From PVC group bacterium (GTDB taxonomy: Bacteria; Verrucomicrobiota; Kiritimatiellia; SS1-B-03-39; UBA6053), in contig PXDP01000238.1 of the NCBI GenBank assembly GCA_003565035.1, positions 1 through 6,551 of the forward strand: a DNA stretch of 6,551 bases, in the 5' to 3' direction. A program made the position numbers and the translations under genes. The notes below the pieces were generated by a model that saw only the letters and a program-made list of their open reading frames with translations, ran no database searches and was not told the DNA's origin. Positions 6,345-6,551 of the stretch are shown here, piece after piece (position 1 is the stretch's first letter; each line of letters opens with the position of its first letter).

Positions 6345-6362
6345 GCCAATACGGCGATTGGC
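6345..6362. repeat. Palindrome GCCAAT/ATTGGC, copy 2
   Basis: Identical to the palindrome at 5968-5985, with loop ACGGCG. It again lies between the GC hairpin and the end of a gene tail. Confidence 0.6.
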
Positions 6363-6374
6363 GCTCTTGTGGGG

Positions 6375-6486
6375 GCAATCGAGGAGGACCCAGAGGCGGG
6401 CGCGGGATTCGGGGTCGAGGGCATCGGGATCGGGGACGGTGTAGAGATCGCCGGCGAGGTCACGGATGAGGATGCTGCCGCAGGGG
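6375..6486 (-). pseudogene. Gene-tail copy B: shorter DUF1854-like fragment with lost stop codon
   Basis: On the minus strand this gives ILIRDLAGDLYTVPDPDALD followed by PESRARLWVLLD, very close to copy A. The differences are E to D, L to P, D to E and Q to R, with no indels over the shared coding part. The frame upstream is cut at the 30-bp repeat at 6487, so only about 38 residues remain. Where copy A has TGA after LLD, this copy has TGC (6375-6377), so the frame runs on through the palindromes and ends at a TAA inside repeat copy 4. This supports a non-functional duplicate. Confidence 0.5.
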
Positions 6487-6515
6487 TGTCGTATTTTAAC
6501 AGGTATTTTAAAGAT
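6487..6515 (+). repeat. 30-bp AT-rich repeat, copy 5 (one base deleted)
   Basis: The copy lacks one T after TGTC (29 bases) and otherwise matches the consensus. It lies between gene-tail copy B and the right half of the GCCAAT palindrome (ACGGCGATTGGC, 6516-6527); the left half and the GC hairpin are missing here. Confidence 0.83.
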
Positions 6516-6539
6516 ACGGCGATTGGCACTCCTGTGGGG

Positions 6540-6551
6540 TCAATCGAGGAG
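6540..6551 (-). CDS. 3' end of a further gene-tail copy, possibly the intact DUF1854-like gene
   Basis: The last bases of the window read on the minus strand as Leu-Leu-Asp-TGA, the same ending as copy A, followed by CCCCAC and ATTGGC-type flank as in the other copies. Only three codons are visible. If the gene extends beyond the window, it may be the full-length parent of copies A and B; this is inference. Confidence 0.3.
   Translation of the reverse strand, partial: LLD

Larger units (their letters stand above)
5843..6551. other. Gene-poor, repeat-rich region with duplicated gene tails
   Basis: Nothing here looks like a complete gene. The first 70 bases are the upstream region of the CAP-domain gene. 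From 5902 the region is a mosaic of five 30-bp AT-rich repeats, several GC-rich hairpins, and copies of the 3' end of a minus-strand coding sequence. Open frames of 60 to 200 codons cross it in several phases, but they run through repeats and palindromes and have Arg/Pro-rich or repeat-derived translations, so they are not called as genes. Its parts are listed separately. Confidence 0.75.

Noticed and set aside
5915..6515. CRISPR array.
   Set aside because: Five near-identical 30-bp repeats are suggestive, but the gaps are 240, 18, 24 and 170 bases, the longer gaps are homologous to each other and contain gene tails, and no cas gene is visible.
5936..6529. A 197-codon minus-strand frame across the repeat region.
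   Set aside because: It runs through repeats, palindromes and both gene tails in the wrong phase, giving Arg/Pro/His-rich low-complexity sequence. The DUF1854-like reading is in another frame.

Overview
The window looks like a stretch of bacterial chromosome from the Planctomycetes-Verrucomicrobia-Chlamydiae side of the tree, most likely Verrucomicrobiota, Kiritimatiellota or Lentisphaerota. This is an inference. It rests on the secreted protein ending in an ARFYRL-type tail common in Verrucomicrobia, a large GH67-like orphan TIM-barrel protein of a kind I associate with Lentisphaerae and Kiritimatiellae, and the style of the six-domain ribosomal protein S1. GC content is moderately high. Nothing indicates a plasmid, phage or complete insertion sequence.

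Layout from left to right: (1) 2-142, plus strand, the last 46 codons of a MarR-like transcriptional regulator entering from outside the window. (2) 227-1981, minus strand, a cytoplasmic 584-residue glycoside-hydrolase-like protein, convergent with the regulator. (3) 1982-2207, a divergent intergenic region holding a candidate promoter for the minus-strand gene and the structured 5' leader of rpsA. (4) 2208-3950, plus strand, rpsA, ribosomal protein S1, with no Shine-Dalgarno sequence. (5) 3967-3998, a strong terminator able to work in both directions. (6) 4037-5842, minus strand, an exported CAP/SCP-domain protein with accessory beta domains. (7) 5843-6551, a gene-poor region holding five copies of a 30-bp AT-rich repeat, GC-rich palindromes, and two or more duplicated copies of the 3' end of a minus-strand gene whose product resembles the C-terminus of DUF1854 proteins.

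The genes do not form an operon. Transcription alternates (+, -, +, -, -), so each gene appears to be its own unit. The only well-understood function is translation (S1). Its leader has two adjacent hairpins followed by an unstructured A-rich stretch before the start codon, which resembles the autogenously controlled rpsA leader of E. coli.

The part that deserves attention is the right end. A 30-bp element, itself built from two 12-bp direct half-repeats, alternates with small hairpins and with duplicated gene tails. Three of the four start-to-start distances are multiples of three, and two reading frames are open through the element. It is not a CRISPR array. It looks like a dispersed or in-frame-inserting repeat family, or the product of repeat-mediated duplication at a gene's 3' end.
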